A DNA stretch of 64,000 nucleotides from assembly GCF_011752045.1 (NCBI RefSeq), contig NZ_JAAKXW010000005.1:434001-498000 (forward strand), given 5' to 3'. This DNA comes from Microbacterium hydrocarbonoxydans. Lineage in GTDB: Bacteria > Actinomycetota > Actinomycetes > Actinomycetales > Microbacteriaceae. Positions 36,082-45,378 of the stretch are shown here, one piece after another. The notes under the pieces were generated by a model. It saw nothing but the letters and a program-made list of their open reading frames with translations, made no database searches and had not been told where the DNA came from. A program made the position numbers and the translations under genes. The number at the start of each line of letters is the position of its first letter. Position 1 is the first letter of the stretch.

Positions 36082-37635
36082 TCAGACCCAGCCGGGCAGC
36101 CAGTTGTGCACGAGCCAGAAATCGTACGGCACGCTCATGCCCGTCCACACCGGGTAGTAGAACGCCGAGATCACCACGACGAACGCCAGGAAGATCATCA
36201 CCGTGCGCTCCCCGGACTGACGCCGGTGGAGCGGGTCGGCACGGCGCCCGGCCGCGACCCGCAGGGTCAGCGCCAGGCACAGCACGAGGAACGGCAGCAT
36301 CGCGACCGTGTAGAACTGGAAGATCGTGCGCTCGGGGATCATCAGCCACGGCACGTAGGTCGCGGCGAGCCCGACGAGGGGGAGCCCCAGGGCAGGATCG
36401 GTCGGCTCCCGGGCGATCCAGCCGCGCACGAGCCGGTACACCAGGTAGGCGGATGCGGCGACCCCTGCGTACCAGATGAGCGGGTTCGGGATGCTGGAGA
36501 TCGTCGCGATGCAGTGATCCACGCCGCAGGGCGCCGGGTCGGTGCCCACCCACACGGCGGTGGGGCGGAGCAGGAGAGGCCACTCCCAGGCCGGACTGGC
36601 GTAGGGATGGCCCTTGCTCAGCCCGACGTGGAACCCGAGGACCGACTGGTGGTAGTTCCACAGCGCGACGAACGGGTTCGGGTCGCTGCGGCGCGCGTAG
36701 CCGCCTTCGGTGACGAACCATCCGGTCCAGCTGGCGAGGTACACCGCGAGTGCGGGGAAGACCATCAGCACGAACGAGACGGGACCCTGCCGGAAGGCCG
36801 CGGCGGTCGGCCAGAGCACCACTCCGGCGCGGCGCCGAGCGAGAGCATCCGTCACGACGACGTACAGGCCGAAGGCGGCCAGGGCGTACAGGCCCGACCA
36901 CTTGACGGCGCAGGCGGCGCCGAGGGCGAGACCGGCGGCGACGAGCCACGGGCGGCGCCAGAGCACCGGACCCCAGAACGGGTCGGGCGCGTCGGGGTCT
37001 CGGCGCTCGAGCAGCGGGATCGTCCGCTCGCGGTCGATGAGCACGAACAGCGCGCCCAGCAGGATGAAGAAGGTCAGCGGTGTGTCGAGGAGCGCGATGC
37101 GGCTCATCACGATGGCGAGGCCGTCGATGGCGAGGAGGGTCCCGGCGACGGTCGCGACGACCACGGATCCGCTGAGCCGGCGCGCGATGAGGTATGTGAG
37201 CAGGACCATGCCCGTGCCCAGGAGAGCCGTGGCGAGGCGCCACCCGACGCTGTTGTCCGGCCCGCCGATCGACATTCCGAGCGCGATCAGCCACTTCCCG
37301 AGCGGCGGATGCACGACGAACGAGCCCGTCGCCTCCAGCGGCAGCTGCTGCAGCGTGACGAAGGCCTCGTTCGCGTTCTCGCCCCAGGTGCCCTCGTAGC
37401 CGAGAGTCCACAGCGACCAGGCGTCCTTCACGTAGTACGTCTCGTCGAAGGCGAGCTGATGCGGGTGACCCACATTGACCAGCCGCAGCACAGCCGCGAG
37501 CAGGGTGACCACGAGGGGGGCGAACCAGCGGACCATCCGGCCCCAGTCCGGGTCGAGCAGCACGCGATCGCGCAGCCGACCGTAGCGCGTCGTGCGCTCC
37601 GCGAGGGCCGGCAGCAGGGGTGCGGGGACAGTCAC
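36082..37635 (-). CDS. pmt: dolichyl-phosphate-mannose-type protein O-mannosyltransferase
   Basis: 517-residue polytopic GT39 enzyme that moves mannose from polyprenyl-phosphate-mannose to Ser/Thr of exported proteins. N-terminal helix (FAPLVVTLLAAVLRLVNVG) is followed by the catalytic acidic motif FDETYYVKDAWSLW (DE pair). Other family motifs: HPPLGKWLIALGMSIGG, GTLLAIDGLAIVMSRIALLDTPLTFF and HVGLSKGHPYASPAWEWPLLLRP, and a C-terminal membrane domain ending WLVHNWLPGWV. A GTG start with TAGGCT 6 nt upstream. It sits beside rsmI, as Rv1002c does beside Rv1003 in Mycobacterium tuberculosis. Confidence 0.95.
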   Translation of the reverse strand: MTVPAPLLPALAERTTRYGRLRDRVLLDPDWGRMVRWFAPLVVTLLAAVLRLVNVGHPHQLAFDETYYVKDAWSLWTLGYEGTWGENANEAFVTLQQLPLEATGSFVVHPPLGKWLIALGMSIGGPDNSVGWRLATALLGTGMVLLTYLIARRLSGSVVVATVAGTLLAIDGLAIVMSRIALLDTPLTFFILLGALFVLIDRERTIPLLERRDPDAPDPFWGPVLWRRPWLVAAGLALGAACAVKWSGLYALAAFGLYVVVTDALARRRAGVVLWPTAAAFRQGPVSFVLMVFPALAVYLASWTGWFVTEGGYARRSDPNPFVALWNYHQSVLGFHVGLSKGHPYASPAWEWPLLLRPTAVWVGTDPAPCGVDHCIATISSIPNPLIWYAGVAASAYLVYRLVRGWIAREPTDPALGLPLVGLAATYVPWLMIPERTIFQFYTVAMLPFLVLCLALTLRVAAGRRADPLHRRQSGERTVMIFLAFVVVISAFYYPVWTGMSVPYDFWLVHNWLPGWV

Positions 37636-37641
37636 CCGCTC

Positions 37642-37671
37642 AGCCTAGCTTCGGAGCCCGCTGTCTAAGCT
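37642..37671. promoter_or_regulatory. divergent leaderless -10 boxes of pmt and rsmI
   Basis: TAGGCT reads leftward at 37647-37642, 6 nt from the pmt GTG; TAAGCT reads rightward at 37666-37671, 6 nt from the rsmI GTG. Both promoters fit in the 42-bp gap. Confidence 0.6.
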
Positions 37672-37677
37672 GGGCTG

Positions 37678-38499
37678 GTGATCATCCTCGCCGCGACCCC
37701 GATAGGCAACCTCGGCGACGCGTCCCGCCGCCTCATCGAGGTGCTCGAGAACGCCGAGATCGTCGTCGCGGAGGACACGCGCACCACCCAGCGGCTGCTG
37801 CAGGCGCTGCAGATCGCCAACCGGCCGCGGCTGATCGCCCTGCACGACCACAACGAGAAGCAGAAGGCCGGCGAGCTCGCGGCTCTCGCTCTCGAGGCCG
37901 ACGTGGTCGTCGTCAGCGACGCCGGGATGCCGGCGATCAGCGACCCCGGGTACGGCCTCGTGGCCGAGGCGGTGGCCCAGGGCGTGACCGTGACCGCGAT
38001 CCCCGGCCCGAGCGCCGTGCTGATGGCGCTCGCGATCTCCGGCCTGCCGACCGATCGGTTCACGTTCGAAGGGTTCCTGCCGCGCAAGCCGGGGGAGCGG
38101 CGGTCGGCCCTCCGAGCCCTCGCCGCCGAGCCCCGCACGATGGTCTTCTTCGAGTCGCCGGCGCGGCTCGCATCCGCCCTCGGCGACATGGGCGAGGCCT
38201 TCGGCGCGGACCGGCGCATCGCAGTGTGCCGCGAGCTGACGAAGTTCTACGAGGAGGTGCGCCGCGGCACGGCCGCCGAACTCGTCGAGTGGGTGTCCGC
38301 CGGGGTCAAGGGCGAGATCGTCGTCGTGGTCGAGGGCGCGACCCGCCGCGAGGCCTCGGCCGACGACGCTCTCGCCCAGGTGCAGCAGCTCGTCGCATCC
38401 GGCATCCGCCTGAAGGATGCCGCCTCCGAGGTGGCATCCCTCACCGGGCTCTCCTCCCGCGATCTGTACCAGGCCGCGCTCGCCGCCCGGAACTCGTGA
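37678..38499 (+). CDS. rsmI: 16S rRNA (cytidine1402-2'-O)-methyltransferase
   Basis: 273-residue SAM-dependent enzyme of the tetrapyrrole-methylase fold that modifies C1402 in the ribosomal decoding centre. Motifs: LAATPIGNLGDASRRL, VVAEDTRTTQRLLQAL, SDAGMPAISDPGYGLV, IPGPSAVLMALAISGLPTDRFTFEGFLPRK and FFESPARL. The C-terminal helix bundle is present (LKDAASEVASLTGLSSRDLYQAALA). A GTG start with TAAGCT 6 nt upstream, consistent with a leaderless mRNA. Confidence 0.97.
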   Translation: MIILAATPIGNLGDASRRLIEVLENAEIVVAEDTRTTQRLLQALQIANRPRLIALHDHNEKQKAGELAALALEADVVVVSDAGMPAISDPGYGLVAEAVAQGVTVTAIPGPSAVLMALAISGLPTDRFTFEGFLPRKPGERRSALRALAAEPRTMVFFESPARLASALGDMGEAFGADRRIAVCRELTKFYEEVRRGTAAELVEWVSAGVKGEIVVVVEGATRREASADDALAQVQQLVASGIRLKDAASEVASLTGLSSRDLYQAALAARNS

Positions 38500-38589
38500 G
38501 CGACTCCGCGCGGTGCGACGCGAGATTCGGGAAAGCACACGAATCACGGCCGATTGCGGCGGATCGGGCCGAGTTTCGCGTACCTGACC

Positions 38590-39093
38590 GCGCGACGCGC
38601 GCGACCGAATCGGAGGACACGATCGCGGCCGCGTACGATTCCCGCGCGACCGAGTACATCCAGTCGCGGGGGACGGGAGGCAGGCGGGATCGACCTGTCG
38701 AAGGCGTTCGTCGCGTCGGCGCAGTCGCGGCATCCGGATCTGCAGTTCGAGGTGGCGAGTTTCCGTGCTCTTCCGTTCGAGGACGGCTCGTTCGGCGGCA
38801 TCCTCGCCTGGTACTCGCTGATCCACACCCCGCCGGCCGACGTGCCCGCGGTGCTCGCCGAGTTCGCTCGCGTGCTGCGACCCGGCGGAGGGCTGCTGCT
38901 GGGCTTCTTCGACGGCGCGCCTCGGGAGCCGTTCGCGCACGCCATCGCCCCCGCCTGGTACTGGTCTGCCGAGGCGCTCATCGAGCTGCTCGCCGATGCC
39001 GGCTTCGCCGTCGATGGCGTCCGCCGCCGTGGGCGCGAGCCGGGCGAGATCAGCGCCCGCCCGCACGCCGACATCGCGGCGATCCGGAGGTAG
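38590..39093 (+). pseudogene. remnant of a class I SAM-dependent methyltransferase
   Basis: Two pieces of one gene are visible in different frames. Piece 1 (about 38611-38663) reads TIAAAYDSRATEYIQSRG, the usual start of a UbiE/YdcP-like methyltransferase. Piece 2 (about 38680-39093) reads GGIDLSKAFVASAQSRHPDLQFEVASFRALPFEDGSF, then FARVLRPGGGLLLGFFDG and a normal C-terminus. The SAM-binding motif I (GCGPG-type) that should lie between them is missing, and the frame shifts at the joint. Without motif I the protein could not bind SAM normally. Position boundaries of the decayed 5' end are approximate; the 90 bp before it show nothing recognisable. Confidence 0.65.
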
Positions 39094-39173
39094 GCAGCCG
39101 CCCCTCGGGTTTGTCAGCGCTCTGTAAGCGGTGTCCGGATCGTTCGGCGACCCGCACGCGTACGCTCGTCCTC

Positions 39174-40706
39174 ATGGACAGCGTCACCCGGGTCACGCCG
39201 CAGGACCGGCTGCTCGCCGGTGCCGCAGGAGTCGCCGCCGTCGCCCTCGGTGCGGGGCTGGGGGAGCTGGCCGCCGCCCTCTTCGTTCCGGCCGCCAGCC
39301 CGTTCGCCGCGATCGGCGGCGCGCTGATCGACCTGGCGCCGAGCTGGGCCAAGGATCTCGCGATCGGATTGTTCGGGACGCGCGACAAGGATGCTCTGCT
39401 CACGGGCATCGCGCTCGTGCTCGCCGCCGTGGCGTTCGGCGCCGGTCTGCTGGAGCGCCGCCGCCCCTACGCCGGAGCCGTGGCGTTCGGCATCCTCGGC
39501 GTCGTGGGCGCCGCCGTCGCCATGGGGCGCAGCGGGATCGGCCCGCTCGCCTGGGTGCCGTCGATCGTCGCCGGCGGGGTCGCCCTCCTCGTCCTCCGGG
39601 CGCTGATCGCCCGGCTGGGAGCCGCAGATCCGGAGGCCGGCGCCGACCGGCGCCGCTTCCTCATCTGGACCGGCTCCGCCGCAGCCCTCGGAGTGATCGC
39701 GCTCGCCGCGGGCGCCGTCGCCCGCGCCGGCGCGCAGTCGCTCGAGGCGGTGCGGACGGCCTTCCGGCTCCCGGCGCCGGCTGTGCCCGCGGCACCCGTC
39801 CCGGCATCCGCTGAGCTCGGCATCGAGGGCCTGGCGCCCGTGATCACGCCGAACGACAGCTTCTACCGCATCGACACCGCCCTCGTCGTGCCGCGGCTCG
39901 ACCCGGCCGACTGGAGCCTGCGCGTGCACGGCATGGTCGAGCGCGAGGTCGTGCTCACCTGGGACGAGCTGCTCGCGGCGCCTCTACAGGAGGCGCACGT
40001 CACCCTCGCCTGCGTCTCCAACCCCGTCGGCGGCGACCTCATCGGCAACGCCCTTTGGCTCGGCCTCCCCGTGCGGGAGGTGCTCGCCCGTGCCGGGGTG
40101 CAGGCGGATGCCGACATGGTGCTGTCGCGTTCGGTCGACGGGTTCACGGCGTCCACGCCGCTCGAGGTGCTCACCGACGACCGCGACGCGCTGCTCGCCG
40201 TGGGCATGAACGGCGAGCCGCTGCCGCTCGAGCACGGCTTCCCGGTGCGGCTGGTCGTGCCGGGACTGTACGGCTACGTGTCCGCGACGAAGTGGGTGAC
40301 CGAGCTCGAGGTGACCAGGTTCGACCGCGCCACCGCGTACTGGACCACCCGCGGCTGGTCTGAGCGCGGGCCGATCAAGCTGCAGTCGCGCATCGACGTG
40401 CCCCGCGGCGACCGCGCGGACGCCGGAGACACCGTGATCGCGGGAGTCGCGTGGCAGCAGCACGTCGGAGTGAAGGGCGTGGAGGTCCGCATCGACGACG
40501 GCCCGTGGCAGACCGCGGAACTCGCGACGGCGATCTCCGACGACACGTGGGTGCAGTGGAGCATCCCGTGGACGGCGGAGCCGGGAGAGCACGACATCGA
40601 GTGCCGCGCGATCGGCGCCGACGGCGAGACGCAGACGGAGGACGTGCGTCCGCCCGCTCCCGACGGCGCGCAGGGGCGGCACCGGATCCGCGTCACCGTC
40701 GGCTGA
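39174..40706 (+). CDS. membrane-anchored sulfite-oxidase-family molybdopterin oxidoreductase
   Basis: 510 residues. N-terminal part (about 1-190) has about five hydrophobic helices, ending in an RR-bearing segment (DRRRFLIWTGSAAALG) like a twin-arginine signal-anchor. The Oxidored_molyb domain follows (about 215-395) with FYRIDTALVVPRLDPADWSLRVHG and the Mo-coordinating Cys in TLACVSNPVGGDLIGN, then a Mo-co dimerisation domain (about 410-510, IKLQSRIDVPRG, GVAWQQHVGVKGVEVRIDDGPW). The exported domain probably oxidises or reduces sulfur- or nitrogen-oxo groups outside the membrane. TACGCT lies 7 nt upstream of ATG 39174. Confidence 0.93.
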   Translation: MDSVTRVTPQDRLLAGAAGVAAVALGAGLGELAAALFVPAASPFAAIGGALIDLAPSWAKDLAIGLFGTRDKDALLTGIALVLAAVAFGAGLLERRRPYAGAVAFGILGVVGAAVAMGRSGIGPLAWVPSIVAGGVALLVLRALIARLGAADPEAGADRRRFLIWTGSAAALGVIALAAGAVARAGAQSLEAVRTAFRLPAPAVPAAPVPASAELGIEGLAPVITPNDSFYRIDTALVVPRLDPADWSLRVHGMVEREVVLTWDELLAAPLQEAHVTLACVSNPVGGDLIGNALWLGLPVREVLARAGVQADADMVLSRSVDGFTASTPLEVLTDDRDALLAVGMNGEPLPLEHGFPVRLVVPGLYGYVSATKWVTELEVTRFDRATAYWTTRGWSERGPIKLQSRIDVPRGDRADAGDTVIAGVAWQQHVGVKGVEVRIDDGPWQTAELATAISDDTWVQWSIPWTAEPGEHDIECRAIGADGETQTEDVRPPAPDGAQGRHRIRVTVG

Positions 40707-40757
40707 GCGCCCGGTCGGGCGGCGTAACGCCCTCGGCGGTCCACCTAGAATCGACCT

Positions 40758-42335
40758 ATGCCCGCTGGCGAATCGTTCTACATCACCACGCCCATCTACT
40801 ACCCCTCCGACGTGCCCCACATCGGTCACGGCTACACGTCGGTGGCGGTCGACGCGCTCGCGCGCTGGCACCGTCAGGGCGGGGACGACACGTGGATGCT
40901 CACGGGCACCGACGAGCACGGCCAGAAGATGCTGCGCGCCGCCGCGGCGAACAACGTCACCCCGCAGGAGTGGGTGGACAAGCTCGTCACCGAGGCGTGG
41001 TTCCCGCTGCTGAAGACCCTCGACGTCGCGAACGACGACTTCATCCGCACCACGCAGGAGCGGCACGAGGAGCGCGTCAAGAAGTTCGTGCAGGCCATCT
41101 ACGACCGCGGCTACATCTACGCGGGCGAGTACGAGGCGCTGTACTGCGTCGGCTGCGAGGAGTTCAAGCCGGAGTCCGAGATCCTCGACGGCACCGGTCC
41201 CTTCGAGGGCCTGAAGGTCTGCGCGATCCACTCCAAGCCGCTCGAGCTGCTCCAGGAGAAGAACTACTTCTTCAAGCTCAGCGAGTTCCAGGACCGCCTG
41301 CTCGAGCTGTACAAGGACCAGCCGGACTTCATCCGCCCGGAGTCCGCGCGCAACGAGGTCGTCTCCTTCGTCCGCCAGGGCCTCAAGGACCTCTCCATCT
41401 CGCGCTCCGCGTTCGACTGGGGCATCCCGCTGCCGTGGGACGAGTCGCACGTCATCTACGTGTGGGTCGACGCTCTGCTCAACTACGCCACAGCCGTCGG
41501 CTACGGCGACGACGACGCGACCTTCGACCGCCGCTGGCCCGCGTACCACGTGGTCGGCAAGGACATCCTGCGCTTCCACGCCGTCATCTGGCCGGCGATG
41601 CTGATGGCCGCGGGCCTGGAGGTGCCCAAGGGCGTCTTCGCGCACGGCTGGCTGCTGGTCGGCGGCGAGAAGATGTCGAAGTCGAAGCTCACCGGCATCG
41701 CGCCGACCGAGATCACCGACGTCTTCGGCTCCGACGCGTACCGGTTCTACTTCCTGTCGGCGATCGCCTTCGGCCAGGACGGCTCGTTCTCCTGGGAGGA
41801 CCTGGCCGCCCGCTACCAGGCCGAGCTCGCCAACGGCTTCGGCAACCTCGCCTCGCGCACGACGGCGATGATCGAGAAGTACTTCGAGGGCATCGTCCCG
41901 CCGCCGGCGGAGTACACCGAGAAGGATCTCGAGATCCAGCGGATCGTGGCGGATGCCGCCGCGAATGCGGATGCCGCCATCGACCAGTTCCGCATCGACG
42001 AGGCGATCTCGTCGATCTGGACCATCGTCGACGCGCTGAACGGGTACATCACCGAGAACGAGCCGTGGGCGCTGGCTCGCGACGAGGAGCAGCGCGGGCG
42101 CCTCGGCACCGTCCTCTACACGTGCGCCGAGGGCCTGCGCGCGCTCGCCGTGCTGCTCTCGCCCGTGATGCCGCAGTCGACCGAGAAGCTCTGGATCGCG
42201 CTCGGCGCCGCCGAGGCGATCGGCCGCCTGCAGGACCAGCCGATCCGCGAGGCGGGCGCCTGGGGCGTGCTGCGTCCCGGCACCAGCGTGAACGGACTCG
42301 CCCCGCTGTTCCCGCGGGTGGAGTCCGCCGCCTGA
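40758..42335 (+). CDS. metG: methionyl-tRNA synthetase
   Basis: 525-residue class I aminoacyl-tRNA synthetase. HIGH motif as PHIGHGYTSVAVDALARW near residue 16 and KMSKSKL starting at Lys305. A CP insertion with ALYCVGCEEFKPESEILDG keeps only part of the zinc-binding cysteines (Cys-x2-Cys then Cys of KVCAIHSKPL). There is no C-terminal EMAP-II-like tRNA-binding domain, as usual for the short form. Leaderless-type start: TAGAAT 6 nt before ATG. Followed after 2 nt by tatD. Confidence 0.97.
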   Translation: MPAGESFYITTPIYYPSDVPHIGHGYTSVAVDALARWHRQGGDDTWMLTGTDEHGQKMLRAAAANNVTPQEWVDKLVTEAWFPLLKTLDVANDDFIRTTQERHEERVKKFVQAIYDRGYIYAGEYEALYCVGCEEFKPESEILDGTGPFEGLKVCAIHSKPLELLQEKNYFFKLSEFQDRLLELYKDQPDFIRPESARNEVVSFVRQGLKDLSISRSAFDWGIPLPWDESHVIYVWVDALLNYATAVGYGDDDATFDRRWPAYHVVGKDILRFHAVIWPAMLMAAGLEVPKGVFAHGWLLVGGEKMSKSKLTGIAPTEITDVFGSDAYRFYFLSAIAFGQDGSFSWEDLAARYQAELANGFGNLASRTTAMIEKYFEGIVPPPAEYTEKDLEIQRIVADAAANADAAIDQFRIDEAISSIWTIVDALNGYITENEPWALARDEEQRGRLGTVLYTCAEGLRALAVLLSPVMPQSTEKLWIALGAAEAIGRLQDQPIREAGAWGVLRPGTSVNGLAPLFPRVESAA

Positions 42336-42337
42336 GC

Positions 42338-43216
42338 ATGACGAGCACCTATGTGAAGGCGCGGGACGGCGAGGGGCGCAAGGATCTGCGGTACCCCGCC
42401 GCTCCCGAGCCTCTGGCCGTGCCGGTCTACGACAACCACGCGCACCTCGAGATCGTGGACGGCGAGGAGCCGCTGTCGCTCACGGAGCAGCTCGACCGCG
42501 CGGAAGCCGTCGGCATCGCGGGTGTGATCCAGGCCTCCGGCGACATCGAGTCGTCGCGCTGGGCGGTCGAGGCGGCGGCATCCGATCCCCGGGTCCTGGC
42601 CGCGGTCGCGATCCATCCCAACGACGCGCCGACCTATGCCGAGCAGGGGCGGCTCGACGAGGCCATCGCCGTCATCGACGAGCTGGCCGCGCACCCGCGC
42701 ACCCGCGCGATCGGCGAGACCGGCCTCGACTTCTTCCGCACCGAGCCCGAGCGCCGCGCCCCGCAGTTCGAGTCCTTCGAGGCGCACATCGCGCTCGCGA
42801 AGAAGCACGGCATCGCGATGCAGATCCACGACCGTGACGCGCACGACGCCGTGCTCGAGACGCTGTCGCGGGTCGGCGCCCCCGAGCGCACGGTGTTCCA
42901 CTGCTTCTCCGGAGACGACGCGATGGCCAGGATCTGCGCGGATGCCGGCTACCACCTGTCGTTCGCCGGCAACGTCACCTTCAAGAACGCGCAGAACCTG
43001 CGCGACGCCCTCGCCGTCACCCCGCTGGATCGCATCCTCGTCGAGACCGATGCGCCCTTCCTCACGCCGGTACCGCTGCGCGGGCGGCCGAACGCGCCGT
43101 ATCTCGTGCCGATCACCGTGCGCTTCATGGCCGCCGAGCTCGGCATCGAGGTGGACGAGCTGAGCGCCCAGCTGGCCGCGAACACGCTGCGGGTCTACGG
43201 CTCCTTCGAGGACTGA
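42338..43216 (+). CDS. tatD: TatD-family metal-dependent hydrolase (DNase)
   Basis: 292-residue TIM-barrel metal hydrolase. Metal and catalytic motifs: VYDNHAHLE (HxH), AIHPNDAPTY, IGETGLDFF (Glu), HIALAKKHGIAMQIHDRDAH, VFHCFSGDDAMA and LVETDAPFLTPVPLRG (Asp). The family trims DNA 3' ends or acts in RNA/DNA quality control. The N-terminal 30 residues are slightly longer than usual. Sits directly after metG, as Rv1008 does near metG in mycobacteria. Its 3' end overlaps the convergent MFS gene by 22 bp. Confidence 0.95.
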   Translation: MTSTYVKARDGEGRKDLRYPAAPEPLAVPVYDNHAHLEIVDGEEPLSLTEQLDRAEAVGIAGVIQASGDIESSRWAVEAAASDPRVLAAVAIHPNDAPTYAEQGRLDEAIAVIDELAAHPRTRAIGETGLDFFRTEPERRAPQFESFEAHIALAKKHGIAMQIHDRDAHDAVLETLSRVGAPERTVFHCFSGDDAMARICADAGYHLSFAGNVTFKNAQNLRDALAVTPLDRILVETDAPFLTPVPLRGRPNAPYLVPITVRFMAAELGIEVDELSAQLAANTLRVYGSFED

Positions 43217-44460
43217 ACCTCCTCGGCCGCATCGTCCACCGGCTTCGCCGAGACGATGTGCGAGATCGGCTTCCAGACCAGCAGAAGCGTCAGCGCCGCC
43301 CCCGCGAAGGCGAACCACCAGGGCGCGGTGAGTCCCCAGAACTGGGCGATGACGCCGCCCAGCGCCTGACCGATCACCATGCCGCCGAACACGCCGACGG
43401 CGTTCACCGACGACACCCGTCCCTGCAGCTCCTGGGGGACCAGCCGCTGGCGCACGGTCGTCGAGATCGTGCCCCAGATGAACGCGTAGGCGCCGAACAC
43501 GAACATGATCACCAGCGCCACCCACCCGGTCGTGGTGAGCGCGAACGAGAGGTGCATGAGCACCTCCATCGACAGCACGACCCGCATCAGCGTCGCGAAC
43601 GACACGTGCCGCTCCAGCCAGCCGAAACTCATGGTCGCGAGCAGGCCGCCGGCGGCGGACGCCGTGGTGAGCGCGCCGTAGCCGACCGCCCCCATGTGCA
43701 GGTGCTCGGTCGCGTACAGCACGAGGACGCCCCACGGGGCCGCCCAGGTGATGTTGAACACGAGGATGATCAGCACGAGCATCCGCACCGGCGGGTTCTG
43801 CCACAGCCAGTGCAGGCCCTCGGCGATGTCGGTGTGCACCGGCGCGTGCTCCTCCCGGGGTGGGATCGGCGTGCGCGCCATGCGCGAGATCAGGACGACC
43901 GCGAGGGCCAGGCACACGACCTCGAGCAGGAAGGGCAGCGCGGTGCCGGCGGCGAAGAGGAACGCTCCGAGCGGCGGACCGGCGAACTGGTTCGCCACCA
44001 GGTATCCCGCCTGCAGCCGGGCGTTGCCGATGCCGAGATCGGCCGGCTTCACGATCATCGGCAGCAGCGTGCTGCCGGCGGTGTCGACGAACACCTCGGC
44101 GGTGCCGTAGAGGAACGCCGCGGCGAGGACGATCCAGATGTTCGCCGCCCCGGTGAGGAGGAAGACGCACAGGCCGGCGATCACGAGGCCGCGCGCCGTG
44201 TTCGCGAAGATCACCAGCCGGCGGCGGTTGAACCGGTCGGCGATCGCGCCGGCGTGCAGGCCGAAGATCAGCCAGGGCAGGAACTGCAGCATGGCGCCGG
44301 CGGCCACGAGGACGGGCGAGGACGTCATCGACGCGATGAGCAGGGGAGCCGCGGCCAGGGCGACGCCGTCGCCGACGTTGCTCGTCCACGAGGAGGCGAG
44401 CAGCCAGCGGAAGTCCCTGCCCATCCGCCGCGGCGCGATCAGTTCACCGAGGGAGGGCAT
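43195..44460 (-). CDS. MFS transporter (MFS_3 / multidrug-type)
   Basis: 421-residue twelve-helix carrier. Between helices 2 and 3: GLHAGAIADRFNRRRLVIFANTARGL; also AEVFVDTAGSTLLPMIVKPADLGIGNARLQAGYLVANQFAGPPLGAFLF and VRQRLVPQELQGRVSSVNAVGVFGGM, all typical of the drug-exporter group. Substrate unknown. TAGTCT (44467-44472) lies 6 nt upstream of the ATG. It occupies the place between tatD and rsmA where rpfB lies in many actinobacteria, but on the opposite strand. Confidence 0.9.
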   Translation of the reverse strand: MPSLGELIAPRRMGRDFRWLLASSWTSNVGDGVALAAAPLLIASMTSSPVLVAAGAMLQFLPWLIFGLHAGAIADRFNRRRLVIFANTARGLVIAGLCVFLLTGAANIWIVLAAAFLYGTAEVFVDTAGSTLLPMIVKPADLGIGNARLQAGYLVANQFAGPPLGAFLFAAGTALPFLLEVVCLALAVVLISRMARTPIPPREEHAPVHTDIAEGLHWLWQNPPVRMLVLIILVFNITWAAPWGVLVLYATEHLHMGAVGYGALTTASAAGGLLATMSFGWLERHVSFATLMRVVLSMEVLMHLSFALTTTGWVALVIMFVFGAYAFIWGTISTTVRQRLVPQELQGRVSSVNAVGVFGGMVIGQALGGVIAQFWGLTAPWWFAFAGAALTLLLVWKPISHIVSAKPVDDAAEEVQSSKEP

Positions 44461-44496
44461 CCGAGAAGACTACCGACCGTAGGGGACAATGGGGGG

Positions 44497-45369
44497 ATGA
44501 CCGTCTCCCTGCTCGGCGCCACCGAGATCCGCCGCCTCGCCGCAGAACTCGATGTGACCCCGACCAAGAAGCTCGGCCAGAACTTCGTCGTCGACGCGAA
44601 CACCGTGCGCAAGATCGTGCACGCCGCGCGCGTGCAGCCGGGCGAGCGGGTCGTCGAGGTCGGGCCGGGGCTCGGCTCGCTCACCCTCGCGATCCTCGAG
44701 GCCGGAGCATCCGTCACGGCCGTCGAGATCGATCACCGGCTCGCCGCGCGTCTGCCGCAGACCGTCGCCGAGCACGGCGTCCCGCCGGAGATGCTGACGG
44801 TGGTGGACGCCGACGCACTCCGCGTCACCGAGCTGCCCGGCGACCCGACGGTGCTGGTCGCGAATCTGCCCTACAACGTGTCCGTGCCGGTGCTGCTGCA
44901 CTTCCTGGAGAGCTTCGACCACCTGCAGCGCGGCGTGGTGATGGTGCAGGCCGAGGTCGCCGAGCGGCTCGCAGCCAAGCCCGGATCGAAGATCTACGGC
45001 TCGCCCAGCGTGAAGGCCGCCTGGTACGGGGAGTGGAAGCTCGCCGGCACCGTGTCGCGCCAGGTGTTCTGGCCGGTGCCCAACGTCGACAGCCTGCTCG
45101 TCGGCTTCGACCGCCTGACCGGCGAGCGCGGATCGACCTCGGAGCGCACCCGCACGTTCACGATCGTGGACGCCGCCTTCAACCAGCGCCGCAAGATGCT
45201 CCGGCAGGCGCTGTCGGGCATCTTCGGAGGCTCGGCGGCGGCATCCGCCGTGCTGGAGGCCGCCGGCGTCGCGCCGACCGCTCGCGGGGAGGATCTGACG
45301 GTCGACGACTATCAGCGCATCGCCCAGCACGCGGTCGCCATCGACGACGTGGTGGCCGTGGAGGACTAA
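44497..45369 (+). CDS. rsmA: 16S rRNA (adenine1518/1519-N6)-dimethyltransferase
   Basis: 290-residue KsgA-type SAM methyltransferase for the dimethyladenosines of 16S helix 45. Motifs: KKLGQNFVVDANTVRKIV, VVEVGPGLGSLTLAILEAGASVTAVEID, VVDADALR, VANLPYNVSVPVLLHFLE (NLPY catalytic) and FWPVPNVDSLLVGF; the C-terminal domain ends with RKMLRQALSGIFG and VDDYQRIA. The ATG at 44497 follows a GACAAT box by 6 nt. Followed by an aldo/keto reductase rather than directly by ispE. Confidence 0.96.
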   Translation: MTVSLLGATEIRRLAAELDVTPTKKLGQNFVVDANTVRKIVHAARVQPGERVVEVGPGLGSLTLAILEAGASVTAVEIDHRLAARLPQTVAEHGVPPEMLTVVDADALRVTELPGDPTVLVANLPYNVSVPVLLHFLESFDHLQRGVVMVQAEVAERLAAKPGSKIYGSPSVKAAWYGEWKLAGTVSRQVFWPVPNVDSLLVGFDRLTGERGSTSERTRTFTIVDAAFNQRRKMLRQALSGIFGGSAAASAVLEAAGVAPTARGEDLTVDDYQRIAQHAVAIDDVVAVED

Positions 45370-45378
45370 CCTGGCACG

